The notes under the pieces are model-generated. The model ran no database searches. It was given only the letters and a program-made list of their open reading frames with translations, and was not told the origin of the DNA. A DNA stretch of 64,000 bases, taken from CBDCWO01 sp965223405. Lineage in GTDB: Bacteria; Bacteroidota; Bacteroidia; Chitinophagales; Saprospiraceae. Of the stretch, positions 37,145-45,893 are shown one piece after another. The stretch covers positions 1,488,001 through 1,552,000 of the forward strand of contig CBDCWO010000006.1 in assembly GCA_965223405.1 (NCBI GenBank), given 5' to 3'. Position numbers and translations under genes: made by a program. The stretch's first letter is position 1, and every line of letters starts with the position of its first letter.

Positions 37145-38815
37145 ATGGATTTTACTAATATGGGGTTAGGTCTACTGCTAGGAGTCATTATCGGTGGAAT
37201 AATTAGCTATTTCATCGTTAGAGCATTATTCCAAAAATGGAATCGTTCCAAAATCGAGGAGATCAATAAAAAATCGGATTTAGAAATTCAAGAAGCTCGG
37301 TTAACTGCTAAAAAAATCATATCGGAAGCAGAAACCAAAGCTGAAAAAATATTATCTCATGCCGAAAGCAAAAATGAGAAGATCAAACAAAGGAAGATCT
37401 CTGAAGCTAAAGAAAGGTACAATAAGCTCAGAAGTGAGTTTGACAGTGAAAAGGCCCAGCATAAAGTTGAGCTAAAGGATAGGGAAATGGTAGTGGTTAC
37501 CAAGGAAAATGAATTAAAACAGCGTAAAAAAGATTTAGAGAACCAAGCTGAATTACTGGAAACCAAAGAATCCGAAATTGCCTCACTCAGAGAAAATCTG
37601 GACAAACAATTAAAAATTGTTTCCCGGAAAAAAGAAGAGCTGGAAGTTGCTAATGAAAAGCAAATCAAACTTTTAGAAAACATTGCTAAGCTCAGTGAAA
37701 ATGAAGCGAAGGAGCAATTGCTTGAAGCGGTAAAAGCAAAGGCAGAAAACGATTCGATGATACTTGTCAAAGATCGCATCGAGCAAGCTAAGAATACAGC
37801 CAATAAAGAAGCTAAGAAAATCATCATCCAGACTATTCAACGGATGTCGGCGGAATATACAATTGAAAATACCGTATCGGTATTTAACCTGGAAACCGAC
37901 GATGTAAAAGGGCAAATAATCGGAAGAGAAGGAAGAAACATCCGTGCGTTGGAAGCTGCCACCGGAGCAGAAATAGTAGTTGATGATACACCTGAAGCAA
38001 TTGTCATTAGCAGTTTTGATCCGATTCGCAGAGAGATAGCCCGATTGGCATTAAAACGATTGGTAACAGACGGACGTATACACCCCGCACGTATCGAAGA
38101 AGTGGTCAATAAGGTAAAAAAACAACTCAATGAACAAATACAGGAGATTGGAGAACGAACCATTATTGAGTTGGATATACATGGCTTGGATCCCTACCTG
38201 GTAAAAATGGTTGGGCGAATGAGATTTAGATCTTCCTATGGACAAAATCTATTGAAACACAGCATTGAAACCGCTAATTTATGTGCCATTATGGGTGCTG
38301 AGTTGGGTTTAAACAGCAAACAGATCAAACTGGCAAAAAGAGCCGGATTATTACACGATCTGGGCAAGGTATCCGAAGATGAATCTGATCTCTCCCACGC
38401 CATTTTAGGGATGAAGATTTGTGAAAAATACCGGGAGCACAGCGCAGTGTGTAATGCCGTCGGAGCGCATCATGATGAAATAGAAATGAACACTATCATC
38501 TCTCCAGTGGTTCAGGCATGTGACGCAATATCGGGAGCAAGACCAGGAGCACGTCGGGAAATTCTTGAAAGTTATTTAAAAAGAATTGGAGAATTGGAAG
38601 ACCTGGCCATGTCTTATGACGGCGTGCAGAAGGCTTATGCTTTACAGGCTGGAAGAGAGTTACGGGTTATTGTAGAAAGTGAAAAAGTGACCGATTCTTA
38701 TGCAGACGACTTATCATTTATGATATCACAGAAAATTCAGGATGAAATGCAATATCCCGGCCAAATAAAAGTAACGGTTATCAGAGAGAAAAGGGCAACC
38801 ACTTTTGCGCGATAG
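37145..38815 (+). CDS. rny: Ribonuclease Y
   Basis: Membrane-anchored endoribonuclease that starts mRNA decay. An N-terminal membrane helix (about residues 6-28) is followed by a long Lys/Glu-rich coiled coil (about 30-220), a KH domain with GQIIGREGRNIRALEAATG, and an HD phosphohydrolase domain with the metal motif LLHDLGK. The C-terminus IKVTVIREKRATTFAR is typical. The 556-residue length is usual for the family. Confidence 0.95.
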   Translation: MDFTNMGLGLLLGVIIGGIISYFIVRALFQKWNRSKIEEINKKSDLEIQEARLTAKKIISEAETKAEKILSHAESKNEKIKQRKISEAKERYNKLRSEFDSEKAQHKVELKDREMVVVTKENELKQRKKDLENQAELLETKESEIASLRENLDKQLKIVSRKKEELEVANEKQIKLLENIAKLSENEAKEQLLEAVKAKAENDSMILVKDRIEQAKNTANKEAKKIIIQTIQRMSAEYTIENTVSVFNLETDDVKGQIIGREGRNIRALEAATGAEIVVDDTPEAIVISSFDPIRREIARLALKRLVTDGRIHPARIEEVVNKVKKQLNEQIQEIGERTIIELDIHGLDPYLVKMVGRMRFRSSYGQNLLKHSIETANLCAIMGAELGLNSKQIKLAKRAGLLHDLGKVSEDESDLSHAILGMKICEKYREHSAVCNAVGAHHDEIEMNTIISPVVQACDAISGARPGARREILESYLKRIGELEDLAMSYDGVQKAYALQAGRELRVIVESEKVTDSYADDLSFMISQKIQDEMQYPGQIKVTVIREKRATTFAR

Positions 38816-39085
38816 GTCCAATTGCATTCTGGAATTATTCATACTATCACTTAGAATTATTTGGCGCATTCAGGGGTGGACATAAAATATATTTTGCGAT
38901 CTCGTCAGATTACTTGTGGATATCCATACGACAAACCCTTATGCCAAATAATTGCCAACTATCCGGGCTTTTAGGCAGTTTGGAATTGCGAAAAAATTAC
39001 ACGCAAAAAGCTGAAAAAAGTGGCTATATCTTAGAGAAAAAATTCTTATAAATCATACCTTTGCAGCGATTTTGAAAAAGCTTGC
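38816..39085. other. Spacer before the ATP synthase operon
   Basis: 270 bp without a gene. It carries the candidate atpB -7 box near its right end. I see no terminator for rny and no RNA gene. Confidence 0.3.
39056..39063 (+). promoter_or_regulatory. Candidate -7 box for the atp operon
   Basis: TACCTTTG fits TAnnTTTG and lies 22 bases before the atpB ATG. A TTAG at 39031 is a poor match for -33. Confidence 0.45.
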
Positions 39086-40351
39086 ATGCTCATGTCGAGA
39101 ATCATAAATACTCTTTTTTTTATCTTGCTATCGGCCGGTACGGTCTGCTCTCAACACAATGAGGACTCTAATCACAATACACATCATGAATCCGGTGAGG
39201 ATACCCCGGCGTTGGATTGCAGCCATGCAGGACATCATGATCATGAATTTGATGCCGGTCAAACTGCATTTCATCACATCAGTGATCAAAATGTATACAG
39301 CATTGGGCCCTTACATCTCCCTCTGCCCTGTATTCTCTACAGCAAGGACAAGGGGTGGGAGTTTTTTATGTCCAGCAAATTTCACTTTGAAACATTAGGA
39401 CACGGAGAAGGCCATTATGCCTATAATGGATATGTCTTGGATGGAGGCTCAATCAAAAGGGTCATAGACTCCTCTTTCCCAACCGGAAACATTGAAATAG
39501 GTGGATTTATTCACCAGAAAGAAGAAGAAAATGGCAAAATGAAAGAATTTGCCTATGTCTGTTACGAAGGTAAAGCTTACAAATGCGAGGATAAAAGCAA
39601 ATTGGATGGAGGTATGTTTGGGGGCGGATTGACTTCATTTTATGATTTTTCCATAACCAAGAATGTCACCTCCATGTTTATCATCTTTCTTTTGATGTGG
39701 TGGATGTTTTCTTCCATTGCCAAGGCCTACCGGGTAAGGGATGGTAAGGCTCCAAAAGGAATTCAGTCGTTTATCGAGCCGATATTCCTATTTATACAGG
39801 AAGAAGTAGTCAAGCCGTTTTTAGGTGACAAATGGGAAAAGTACCAACCACTTATCATGAGCCTGTTTTTCTTTATTCTGGCCCTGAATCTATTTGGTCA
39901 GATTCCCTTTTTGGGAGGATCTAATGTGACCGGAAACCTGGCGGTAACCATGGTATTGGCGATTATTGCATTTTTGGTAACCAACCTCAATGGAAATAAA
40001 GATTATTGGAGACATATTTTTTGGATGCCCGGAGTGCCGGCCTGGGTGAAGAGCATTCTGACCCCGGTAGAAGTATTGGGACTTTTTATCAAACCACTCA
40101 CCCTGATGTTACGGCTCTTTGCTAACATCACGGCAGGACATATGGTAGTAATCATTTTTGTGAGTTTGATATTTATCTTTGGCAAATCAGGAGCCAATCC
40201 CGTTGCCGGATGGGCCACGGTCCCAGGATCCGCATTGTTGACATTATTTATGATGGCAATTGAACTATTGGTTGCTTTCATTCAGGCATTTGTTTTTGCC
40301 ATCTTAACTGCTTCCTATATAGGAGCAGCAACGGAAGAACATCATCATTAA
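39086..40351 (+). CDS. atpB: F-type ATP synthase subunit a, with exported His-rich N-terminal extension
   Basis: Membrane stator half-channel of the F0 sector. The C-terminal 240 residues are the normal subunit a with five or so helices and the essential Arg in LTLMLRLFANITAGHM. Ahead of it lies a signal peptide (MSRIINTLFFILLSAGTVCS) and about 150 residues on the periplasmic side. Ten His occur between residues 24 and 64 (24, 30, 33, 34, 47, 50, 51, 53, 63, 64), and the protein ends in HHH. A long exported N-terminus is usual in Bacteroidota; the His density is notable. An ATG at 39092 is an equally good start. A separate atpI was not seen. Confidence 0.94.
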   Translation: MLMSRIINTLFFILLSAGTVCSQHNEDSNHNTHHESGEDTPALDCSHAGHHDHEFDAGQTAFHHISDQNVYSIGPLHLPLPCILYSKDKGWEFFMSSKFHFETLGHGEGHYAYNGYVLDGGSIKRVIDSSFPTGNIEIGGFIHQKEEENGKMKEFAYVCYEGKAYKCEDKSKLDGGMFGGGLTSFYDFSITKNVTSMFIIFLLMWWMFSSIAKAYRVRDGKAPKGIQSFIEPIFLFIQEEVVKPFLGDKWEKYQPLIMSLFFFILALNLFGQIPFLGGSNVTGNLAVTMVLAIIAFLVTNLNGNKDYWRHIFWMPGVPAWVKSILTPVEVLGLFIKPLTLMLRLFANITAGHMVVIIFVSLIFIFGKSGANPVAGWATVPGSALLTLFMMAIELLVAFIQAFVFAILTASYIGAATEEHHH

Positions 40352-40370
40352 TCATATAAATATTTACAAA

Positions 40371-40580
40371 ATGACTGGAACATTAGCAGCAGTTGGAGCA
40401 GGATTAGCAGTGATCGGTGCCGGAATCGGTATCGGTCAGATTGGAGGAAAAGCTATGGAAGCTATCGCTCGTCAACCCGAAGCGGTGGGAGACATCAGAT
40501 CAAATATGATCCTGATGGCTGCCTTGGTAGAGGGAGCGGCGTTGATTGCGATCATCCTTTCTTTCTTTGGCGGTGCATAA
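40371..40580 (+). CDS. atpE: F-type ATP synthase subunit c
   Basis: A 69-residue hairpin of two membrane helices that forms the rotor ring. The polar loop ARQPE and the ion-binding Glu in LVEGAAL are clear. The Glu is followed by Gly-Ala rather than the Ser/Thr seen in sodium-binding rings, which points to protons. An RNA hairpin lies between this gene and atpF. Confidence 0.96.
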   Translation: MTGTLAAVGAGLAVIGAGIGIGQIGGKAMEAIARQPEAVGDIRSNMILMAALVEGAALIAIILSFFGGA

Positions 40581-40635
40581 CCGTTCAACTGGAAAAATTC
40601 AGGGCTGAACGGACAACGGTTGGTTGGAGTTCAGC
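40579..40635 (+). promoter_or_regulatory. Mutually exclusive RNA stems between atpE and atpF
   Basis: A 9-bp perfect stem pairs 40600-40608 (GGGCTGAAC) with 40627-40635 (GTTCAGCCC). An alternative stem pairs 40579-40585 (CCGTTCA) with 40604-40610 (TGAACGG) and shares bases with the first. The strong stem lies just after the atpE stop and is followed by ACTTTTAAAA. It could limit read-through or protect the atpE message; both ideas are inference. Confidence 0.5.
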
Positions 40636-40666
40636 CCACTTTTAAAATGTAAAATGATTTAACGAA

Positions 40667-41176
40667 ATGATATTTCTATTTGATTTTAGCGTGATAAAAC
40701 CAGATGTCGGACTACTACTCTGGACTACCATATTTTTTCTGCTTTTTTGGGGTTTGATCGGAAAATTTGCTTTCCGGCCAATCGCCAATGCATTGAAAAA
40801 AAGAGAAAATGATATTCAAAATGCATTGGATGAAGCTAAGCGGGCTAAGGAAGAAATGGATAATATGAAATCCGAAAATGAAAAGCTATTGGTGGAAGCC
40901 CGGCAGGAAAGATTGAATTTGTTAAAAGAAGCTAAAGAAACCAAGACTGCAATTATCAATGAGGCAAAGGATAAGGCCAAGGAAGAAGCAGCAAAAATAG
41001 TTGCTACCTCCATGGTTGAAATTGAAAATCAAAAGAAAGTGGCCTTATCCGAGGTCAAAAATCAAGTTGGTGCGATGGCGTTGGATATTGCGGAAAAGGT
41101 TATACGTAAAGAATTGGCCGGAACAAAGGATCATGAAAGTTTTGTCGATTCATTGGTCAAAGAATTAAATCTATAA
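40667..41176 (+). CDS. atpF: F-type ATP synthase subunit b
   Basis: Peripheral stalk subunit. One N-terminal membrane helix (about residues 12-32, LLLWTTIFFLLFWGLIG) is followed by FRPIANALKKRENDI and a long Ala/Glu/Lys-rich coiled coil. Length 169 residues is typical. The atpH start is three bases after the stop. Confidence 0.94.
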   Translation: MIFLFDFSVIKPDVGLLLWTTIFFLLFWGLIGKFAFRPIANALKKRENDIQNALDEAKRAKEEMDNMKSENEKLLVEARQERLNLLKEAKETKTAIINEAKDKAKEEAAKIVATSMVEIENQKKVALSEVKNQVGAMALDIAEKVIRKELAGTKDHESFVDSLVKELNL

Positions 41177-41179
41177 TTC

Positions 41180-41740
41180 ATGTCAGTAACCAGAATTGCA
41201 TCCAGGTACGCCAAGTCCTTGATTGACTTGGCCGAGGAGCAGGGCAAACTAGATCGAATTAAGAAGGACATCGACTATTTCAACGCCGCAGTTGAAACGC
41301 GGGAGCTGTATCTACTTATCAAAAGCCCAATCGTCAATTCCAGCAAAAAGAAATCAATCATCGATGCCATCTTTGGTGAGCATTTTGATAAATTGACATT
41401 ATCTTTTTTTCATATCTTATTGAGAAAAGGGAGAGAAATATATCTACCAGATATTGCTTCCAGTTTTATCAGCAAATACAAAGAAATTAATGAAATTACG
41501 ACGGTGAAGTTAACTACAGCTAAACCCTTAAGCCAAGAAAATATTCAAGCTATTCAGAGTAAGTTGGAACTTAGTGAAACTACTCTAAAAAATATTGAAT
41601 TGGATACGCAGGTAGATCCGGAAATTATCGGAGGATTTATCATTGAATATGAGGATAGATTATACGATGCTAGCGTGCAACACCAATTAGAGACACTGAA
41701 AAAAGAATTCGCGGATAATAAGTACATTACAAAATTATAA
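41180..41740 (+). CDS. atpH: F-type ATP synthase subunit delta
   Basis: Joins the peripheral stalk to the top of the F1 head. 186 residues; typical N-terminus VTRIASRYAKSLIDLAEEQGKL and the C-terminal GGFIIEYEDRLYDASV signature. It sits three bases after atpF and 31 bases before atpA. Confidence 0.94.
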   Translation: MSVTRIASRYAKSLIDLAEEQGKLDRIKKDIDYFNAAVETRELYLLIKSPIVNSSKKKSIIDAIFGEHFDKLTLSFFHILLRKGREIYLPDIASSFISKYKEINEITTVKLTTAKPLSQENIQAIQSKLELSETTLKNIELDTQVDPEIIGGFIIEYEDRLYDASVQHQLETLKKEFADNKYITKL

Positions 41741-41771
41741 TCAATTTAATCAATACAAATAATCACTAACT

Positions 41772-43373
41772 ATGGTTGATGTAAAACCAGATGAAATATC
41801 AGCAATCCTCAAGCAACAACTTTCAGGTTTTAAATCCGAAACTGAATTAGAAGAAATTGGAACAGTATTGCAAGTAGGGGACGGAATTGCCAGAATTTAT
41901 GGCTTGACGAAAGCTCAGGCTAATGAACTGGTAGAATTTGAAAACGGTGTTAAAGCGATCGTTCTTAATCTTGAAGAAGACAATGTGGGAGTTGTGTTGA
42001 TGGGACCTGGCGACCATATCAAGGAAGGTTCTATCGTCCGGCGTACCGGAAAGATTTCTTCCATCTCCGTGGGTGAAGAATTTGTCGGTCGAGTAGTCAA
42101 TCCGTTAGGCGAGCCAATCGATGGCAAAGGACCCATTGGTGGTAAACGTTATGAAATGCCATTGGAGCGCAAAGCTCCTGGTGTAATCTTTCGTCAACCG
42201 GTAAATGAACCATTACAAACCGGAATCAAAGCAATAGATTCTATGATCCCAATTGGGAGAGGACAAAGGGAGTTGATTATTGGAGATCGGCAAACCGGTA
42301 AAACAGCGATTGCGGTGGATACCATCATAAATCAGAAAGAGTTTTACGAAAAAGGGGAGCCTGTATATTGCATCTATGTAGCATCCGGTCAAAAGTCGTC
42401 TACAGTTGCACAAGTCGCTAAGACTTTGGAGGAAAATGGCGCAATGGCCTATTCAATTATTGTTTCAGCATCAGCGGCTGATCCAGCTCCGCTGCAGTTC
42501 TTTGCCCCTTTTGCCGGAGCAGCAATTGGCGAATTTTTCAGAGACTCAGGTCGACCCGCATTAATAATATACGACGATTTATCAAAACAAGCAGTAGCTT
42601 ACCGCGAAGTTTCCTTATTGTTGCGACGACCTCCGGGTAGGGAGGCATATCCCGGTGATGTATTCTACTTACACTCACGATTGCTGGAAAGGGCTGCCAA
42701 GATCATCGACAATGATGAAATAGCGCGTAATATGAATGATCTTCCAGAGTCTTTCAAAAATGCAAAGGATGAAAATGGAGATCCCCTGGTAAAGGGTGGA
42801 GGATCATTAACTGCACTTCCTATCATTGAAACTCAAGCTGGTGATGTATCAGCATATATCCCTACGAACGTAATTTCGATTACGGATGGACAAATATTTT
42901 TGGAGTCTGGATTGTTCAATTCCGGAGTACGTCCTGCAATTAATGTAGGTATCTCTGTATCTCGGGTAGGTGGAAATGCACAGATTAAGTCCATGAAGAA
43001 AGTTGCCGGTACTTTGAAACTAGATCAGGCACAGTACAGATCGTTGGAGGCATTTGCTAAATTTGGCTCTGATTTGGATGCTGCTACTACTGCTGTCTTG
43101 GAAAAAGGAAAACGCAATGTTGAAATTCTCAAACAACCTCAGTATTCTCCGATGTCAGTAGAAAGGCAAGTAGCCATTATCTATCTGGGAAGTAAAGGAT
43201 TGTTACGTAAAGTAGATGTGGCCAAAGTACATCAGTTTGAAGAGACTTTCCTGGATGAGATATCAAAGAAACATGCGGATATATTAGATAATTTCCGATT
43301 GGGGAAATTAAACGAAGAGGACTTGGCAAAAGTTGAAGCACTAGCTGCAGAGCTAACTCCACAATTTGCTTAA
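41772..43373 (+). CDS. atpA: F-type ATP synthase subunit alpha
   Basis: Non-catalytic nucleotide-binding F1 subunit of 533 residues. The P-loop is GDRQTGKTA. The arginine-finger region reads SVSRVGGNAQ. The N-terminal delta-binding helix and the C-terminal helical bundle are present. All key residues look intact. It is followed by atpG, not by an uninterrupted atpG-D-C block. Confidence 0.97.
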   Translation: MVDVKPDEISAILKQQLSGFKSETELEEIGTVLQVGDGIARIYGLTKAQANELVEFENGVKAIVLNLEEDNVGVVLMGPGDHIKEGSIVRRTGKISSISVGEEFVGRVVNPLGEPIDGKGPIGGKRYEMPLERKAPGVIFRQPVNEPLQTGIKAIDSMIPIGRGQRELIIGDRQTGKTAIAVDTIINQKEFYEKGEPVYCIYVASGQKSSTVAQVAKTLEENGAMAYSIIVSASAADPAPLQFFAPFAGAAIGEFFRDSGRPALIIYDDLSKQAVAYREVSLLLRRPPGREAYPGDVFYLHSRLLERAAKIIDNDEIARNMNDLPESFKNAKDENGDPLVKGGGSLTALPIIETQAGDVSAYIPTNVISITDGQIFLESGLFNSGVRPAINVGISVSRVGGNAQIKSMKKVAGTLKLDQAQYRSLEAFAKFGSDLDAATTAVLEKGKRNVEILKQPQYSPMSVERQVAIIYLGSKGLLRKVDVAKVHQFEETFLDEISKKHADILDNFRLGKLNEEDLAKVEALAAELTPQFA

Positions 43374-43404
43374 TCTGAATCGTTTTCAACACTAAGATTA
43401 TATT

Positions 43405-44301
43405 ATGAGCGGTCAATTAAAGGAAGTTCGGGAAAGAATCAAATCGGTAATTTCAACCCAGCAAATTACCAAAGCGATGAAAATGGTGTCTGCTGCAAAA
43501 TTAAGAAGAGCGCAGCAGGCCATTGTTGCGATGAGACCCTATTCGGACAAACTTACCGATATTCTTCATCATGTAATGGTCAGCCTGGGAAGTGATAAAG
43601 AAATTATCTTCAACCGGGATACCAATCGTGAGGCGCCCTTAATAGTTGTAATCACTTCAAGCCGCGGTCTCTGTGGAGCTTACAATACCAATATTATTAA
43701 GTCCGCTATTGCTAATATTGAAAAAAAATATTCCAGCCAAGCGACCAGTGGAAAATTGAAAATTTTAGCCGTAGGAAAAAAAGCCAACGAATACTTTCAA
43801 AGACATTATAGTCATTGTGAGATCATCAGTGATTATCACGATATCCCCGATCACATCTCGTTGGAAAGAGTGCAAGAGTTGTCTCATATGTTAATAGAAG
43901 CATTTTCTACCGGTGAGGTAGATTCTATTGATGTGTCATTTGGCCGGTTTAAGAATGCAGGAATGCAATTTCCCGAAACGGTTCCATTTTTACCCATTCC
44001 AAAAATTAAGGCGAAAGGAAATCCCCTAAAGAAAAGAAGGGCGGACTATCTCTTTGAACCAGATAAAAACAAACTACTAAACAATTTGATTCCCGCAATT
44101 CTTGATAGTCAAATTTATCGATATGTTCTGGATAATCAGGCTTCAGAACATGGTGCCAGAATGACGGCCATGGATAAGGCTACGGAAAATGCCAATGAAA
44201 TTCTTAAAGAATTGAGAATTAATTACAATAAAGCTCGACAAGCTGCGATCACCACAGAACTTACCGAAATTGTTAGTGGTGCCGCTGCTCTGGAAGGTTA
44301 A
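43405..44301 (+). CDS. atpG: F-type ATP synthase subunit gamma
   Basis: Central rotor shaft subunit of 298 residues. The N-terminal helix reads VRERIKSVISTQQITKAMKMVS, here given as two parts (VRERIKSVIS and TQQITKAMKMVS), and the C-terminal helix contains NEILKELRINYNKARQAAIT. It is the last ATP synthase gene present; atpD and atpC do not follow and are presumably at another locus, which is common in Bacteroidota. Confidence 0.95.
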   Translation: MSGQLKEVRERIKSVISTQQITKAMKMVSAAKLRRAQQAIVAMRPYSDKLTDILHHVMVSLGSDKEIIFNRDTNREAPLIVVITSSRGLCGAYNTNIIKSAIANIEKKYSSQATSGKLKILAVGKKANEYFQRHYSHCEIISDYHDIPDHISLERVQELSHMLIEAFSTGEVDSIDVSFGRFKNAGMQFPETVPFLPIPKIKAKGNPLKKRRADYLFEPDKNKLLNNLIPAILDSQIYRYVLDNQASEHGARMTAMDKATENANEILKELRINYNKARQAAITTELTEIVSGAAALEG

Positions 44302-44371
44302 TCATTAAATTGTCTGTTCTGGATACCATTCCAACAGAAATTGAGTTTTATATTTACCCTCATCTTTGGAT

Positions 44372-45844
44372 ATGCGTTATTGGATAAGTCTTATTTGTTT
44401 GCTCAATATTTTTACTTGGGGATGTCTGCAAGAAAAGTTTATTGAATCAGGAGATGCCCAGCTGGCTTTTTCAGCTGACACACTTACCTTCGATACGGTC
44501 TTTACCCAAGTTGGAAGCGCGACAAGATATTTTAAGATCTATAATAAACATGACTTATCCATCGGTATCTCGAAAGTTAAGCTTGAATCCGGATCTCAGT
44601 CCAAATTTCGCATTAATATCGATGGCATCAGTTACCCTGAAGGAGAAGCCAGTGATATAACGATTTGGCCAAATGACAGTATCTATGTATTTATTGAAGT
44701 CACTGTCGATCCGAATCAGCCTTTATCTGAAAGTCCTTTTGTGATCCATGAATACCTAAGCCTGGAGACCAACGGTAACATACAAAAGGTGGTTCTGGAA
44801 GCCTGGGGTCAAAATGCCAATTATATACCTAACAATATGTTTCAAGGGCGACTCGCTCTTTTGACCTGTGATCAGTCCGAAGTTATTTGGCAGGATCCAA
44901 AGCCTTATGTAGTCTATGGAGTACTGCTCATCGATAGTTGTACCCTCAGGATAAAAGAAGGCACACGTATACATCTGCACGGTGGTATTGCTCAGAATGA
45001 CTTGGGAACCTACAACGATGGGATTCTGTGGACTCTTAGAAAAGGAAAACTTATTTTGGAAGGAACTTTTGAGAATCCAATTATTATTCAGGGAGACCGG
45101 CTTGAAGATGAATACCAAGATCTCGGCGGCCAATGGGCAGGACTACGGTTAGGAGCAGGAAGTCAGGGGCACCAAATTGAAAATACGGAAATCAAAAATT
45201 CCATTGTTGGCCTTAGAGTGGATAGTGGAGCAACTGTCGACATTTTTAATACTAAAATATTCAATACTTCCAGTGCTGGAATAGTTGGAGAGCATGCCGT
45301 AATCAAAATGAAAAATTCATTAATTCACAGCAATGGGGGTCAATCCCTGTTTTTCTCATACGGAGGAACCTATTTACTTGACTATTGTACCATCTCTTCC
45401 TACGGCAACCTTACGGAAGCTTTGCACATGGATAATTTTTCGTGTTTAGACCCTGAATGCAGTACAGCGGCTGTTTTTTCACTAAATGCGTCCTTTCGTA
45501 ATTGTATCATTGCGGGCTCCGGAACGGATGAAATATCGCTTATCGATGCAACCCAGGGCGAAAATAGTCTGGCCTTTCGCTACTTTTTTCAAAACTGTGT
45601 TGTGCGAGTCGATGAACTACTTGATCCAGGTCAGTTTCCGGATTTTTATGATCATTGCAATAATTGCTACAATTTGCAATCCTCAGATTTACTTTTCGAA
45701 AATATCGAACTTTCCGATTACCATCTGGATTCTTTATCCATTGCCATAGAACAGGCCACTCCAATCCCTTCAATTACCTCCGATCTAGAAGGAAACCTGC
45801 GAGATCCATTACAGCCGGATCAAGGATGTTATGAAAAATTGTGA
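44372..45844 (+). CDS. Lipoprotein with right-handed beta-helix domain
   Basis: About 490 residues. A lipoprotein signal ends at Cys18 (IFTWGC). Residues about 25-150 form a beta-sandwich-like region, and residues about 170-440 contain repeats such as QIENTEIKNSIVGLRVDSGA and FNTKIFNTSSAGIVGEHAVI, which look like parallel beta-helix coils. Such domains bind or cut polysaccharides, but no catalytic residues are evident and no family name is secure. The ATG at 44372 is chosen; a TTG two codons upstream is possible. It follows atpG by 70 bases. Confidence 0.72.
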   Translation: MRYWISLICLLNIFTWGCLQEKFIESGDAQLAFSADTLTFDTVFTQVGSATRYFKIYNKHDLSIGISKVKLESGSQSKFRINIDGISYPEGEASDITIWPNDSIYVFIEVTVDPNQPLSESPFVIHEYLSLETNGNIQKVVLEAWGQNANYIPNNMFQGRLALLTCDQSEVIWQDPKPYVVYGVLLIDSCTLRIKEGTRIHLHGGIAQNDLGTYNDGILWTLRKGKLILEGTFENPIIIQGDRLEDEYQDLGGQWAGLRLGAGSQGHQIENTEIKNSIVGLRVDSGATVDIFNTKIFNTSSAGIVGEHAVIKMKNSLIHSNGGQSLFFSYGGTYLLDYCTISSYGNLTEALHMDNFSCLDPECSTAAVFSLNASFRNCIIAGSGTDEISLIDATQGENSLAFRYFFQNCVVRVDELLDPGQFPDFYDHCNNCYNLQSSDLLFENIELSDYHLDSLSIAIEQATPIPSITSDLEGNLRDPLQPDQGCYEKL

Positions 45845-45893
45845 CCAATGCTGTAAGAACGAGTACGACCCTTACCCGGAGATACTAATTTAA

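Noticed and set aside
37357..37827. Ser/Phe-rich open minus-strand frame of 156 codons in rny
   Set aside because: Antisense shadow of the Lys/Glu coiled coil.
38816..39085. Possible 6S RNA or other structured RNA near zapA-rny
   Set aside because: No long imperfect hairpin is visible in this spacer, and the zapA-rny gap is only 47 bases.
44302..44350. Hairpin after atpG as a terminator
   Set aside because: The stem has a two-base bulge and is not followed by a T run.
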